The notes beneath the pieces are model-generated. The model was given only the letters and a program-made list of their open reading frames with translations. It did not search any database and had not been told where the DNA came from. A stretch of DNA of 51,177 nucleotides from Candidatus Rokuibacteriota bacterium (GTDB lineage Bacteria; Methylomirabilota; Methylomirabilia; Rokubacteriales; CSP1-6), in contig QHSU01000092.1 in assembly GCA_003220535.1 (NCBI GenBank), positions 1 through 51,177 on the forward strand, in the 5' to 3' direction. This document shows, in pieces, positions 50,477 to 51,177 of this stretch (position 1 is its first letter; each line of letters opens with the position of its first letter). The position numbers and the translations under genes are program-made.

Positions 50477-51177
50477 ATGAGCCGCAACACGCGATATACG
50501 CTCCTGACGCTCGTCAAGGGTCTTGCAGCGCTCGAGGCGCTCGAGGCCGTCGACGGTGGCCTCACGCTCACCGAATTGGCGCGACGCCTCAAGGAATCCC
50601 AGACCGTCGTCTTCCGTGTCCTCAAGACCCTCGAAGAACACGGCTACGTCCGGCACGACTCCGTCTCCCGGCGGTACACCCTCGGTCTCCGTATCTGGGA
50701 GCTCGGCGCCAGGGTAGTCGGCCGAACGGGGCTAGTCGAGGCGGCGCGGCCGGTGCTCAAGTGGCTGACCACTGTGACGGGGCAGACATCGGGGCTCGTC
50801 GTGCTTCGTGGCACTGACGTGCTGTATCTGGACATCAGGGACGGGCAAGAGGCGCTACGCTTTTACGTCGAACCCGGCGCTCGCGCTCCCGCATACGGGA
50901 CCGCCAGCGGCAAGGTGATGCTCGCCTGGCACCCCGAGCGCGTCGCCCAGGTCGTCAAGGCGGGGCTGCGGCGCCTGACTCCAACGACGATCGTGGGGGC
51001 GGCCGACCTCCGGCGCGAGCTTCAGGAGATCCGCCGCGCCGGCGTCGCCATCAACCGTGGCGAGCGCCAGCCCGACCTCGCGGCGGTGGCGGCCCCCCTC
51101 TTCGACGCGCAAGGTGAGTGTGTCGCCGCCGTGGGCATCGCGGGGTCGCTCACCCGCTTCACCGACGACCTCGAGGA
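50477..51177 (+). CDS. IclR family transcriptional regulator (partial, runs off window end)
   Basis: At least 233 residues with no stop before the end. The winged helix is TLLTLVKGLAALEALEAVDG GLTLTELARRLKESQTVVFR VLKTLEEHGYVRHD, and the effector domain shows LGLRIWELGARVV, YGTASGKVMLAWH (the IclR 'GxxxGKAxLA' loop), GVAINRGERQPDLAAVAAPL F and GIAGSLTRF. Start ATG 50477 has GGAGGGGGC upstream. It likely regulates a catabolic gene beyond the right edge or itself. The usual length is 250-260, so only the last few residues are missing. Confidence 0.9.
   Translation, partial: MSRNTRYTLLTLVKGLAALEALEAVDGGLTLTELARRLKESQTVVFRVLKTLEEHGYVRHDSVSRRYTLGLRIWELGARVVGRTGLVEAARPVLKWLTTVTGQTSGLVVLRGTDVLYLDIRDGQEALRFYVEPGARAPAYGTASGKVMLAWHPERVAQVVKAGLRRLTPTTIVGAADLRRELQEIRRAGVAINRGERQPDLAAVAAPLFDAQGECVAAVGIAGSLTRFTDDLE

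Noticed and set aside
1..51177. Search by eye for CRISPR arrays, transposases, integrases, att sites and phage genes
   Set aside because: No regular repeats, DDE/recombinase motifs or inverted terminal repeats were recognised.

Overview
GC-rich bacterial DNA (about two-thirds G+C by eye) with dense, mostly operonic genes and no rRNA, tRNA, CRISPR array or insertion sequence that I can see. The gene set points to an uncultivated soil or sediment bacterium, for example a Methylomirabilota/Rokubacteria-like or deltaproteobacterial lineage: two zinc-ribbon cyclase/ATPase/TPR giants, F420-type and luciferase-like oxidoreductases, hydantoinase/oxoprolinase pairs and many ABC transporters. The lineage is an inference from gene content only.

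Layout. 1-1355: the 3' end of an acetamidase/formamidase, then a graveyard of gene fragments (SDR, DUF6130-like, a frameshifted DUF1348 gene, a truncated alpha/beta hydrolase). 1538-2758: acyl-CoA-dehydrogenase-fold flavoenzyme. 2755-5395 (minus): a compact operon with a 2OG-Fe(II) oxygenase, a DinB-fold protein, a sigma factor, an O6-alkylguanine transferase and a free-standing Ada zinc domain, probably an alkylation-damage response. 5701-10490: EVE protein, Tat lipoprotein propeller with an in-frame TGA, F420-type oxidoreductase, Gfo/Idh-like oxidoreductase, and two broken small genes. 10615-15309: zinc alcohol dehydrogenase, ArsR-type regulator, NIPSNAP protein, and a luciferase/CMD/AhpD-like trio. 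15586-21192: a frameshifted PQQ-propeller enzyme, a redoxin whose first redox cysteine is TGA (selenoprotein candidate), and cyclase giant 1. 21614-24122: ArsR-ArsI-MFS arsenic module with a visible promoter/operator. 24177-28870: cyclase giant 2, a membrane protein, an FkbM methyltransferase. 29196-31429: 2-hydroxyacyl-CoA lyase-like TPP enzyme with a strong terminator, then a deazaflavin nitroreductase-like protein. 31539-38980: hydantoinase A and B converging on a four-gene ABC importer with two permeases. 39330-43820: ATPase-less sugar-type ABC importer and cobyrinate a,c-diamide synthase. 43899-44560: frameshifted unknown gene. 44586-47555 (minus): complete polar amino-acid ABC importer. 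47837-50354: truncated cupredoxin divergent from an ECF sigma / zinc anti-sigma / CtaG operon. 50477 to the end: IclR-family regulator, cut by the window edge.

The two most notable things are (1) the redoxin at 17343-18011, where TGA replaces the first Cys of a CxxC motif and is followed at the right distance by a bacterial-SECIS-like hairpin, and (2) a back-to-back symmetric ECF promoter (GGAAC-N16-CGTT on both strands around one palindrome) between the cupredoxin and the sigma factor. Several otherwise well-preserved genes carry single-base frameshifts, so either this locus is decaying or the assembly has residual indels; each of these is flagged.
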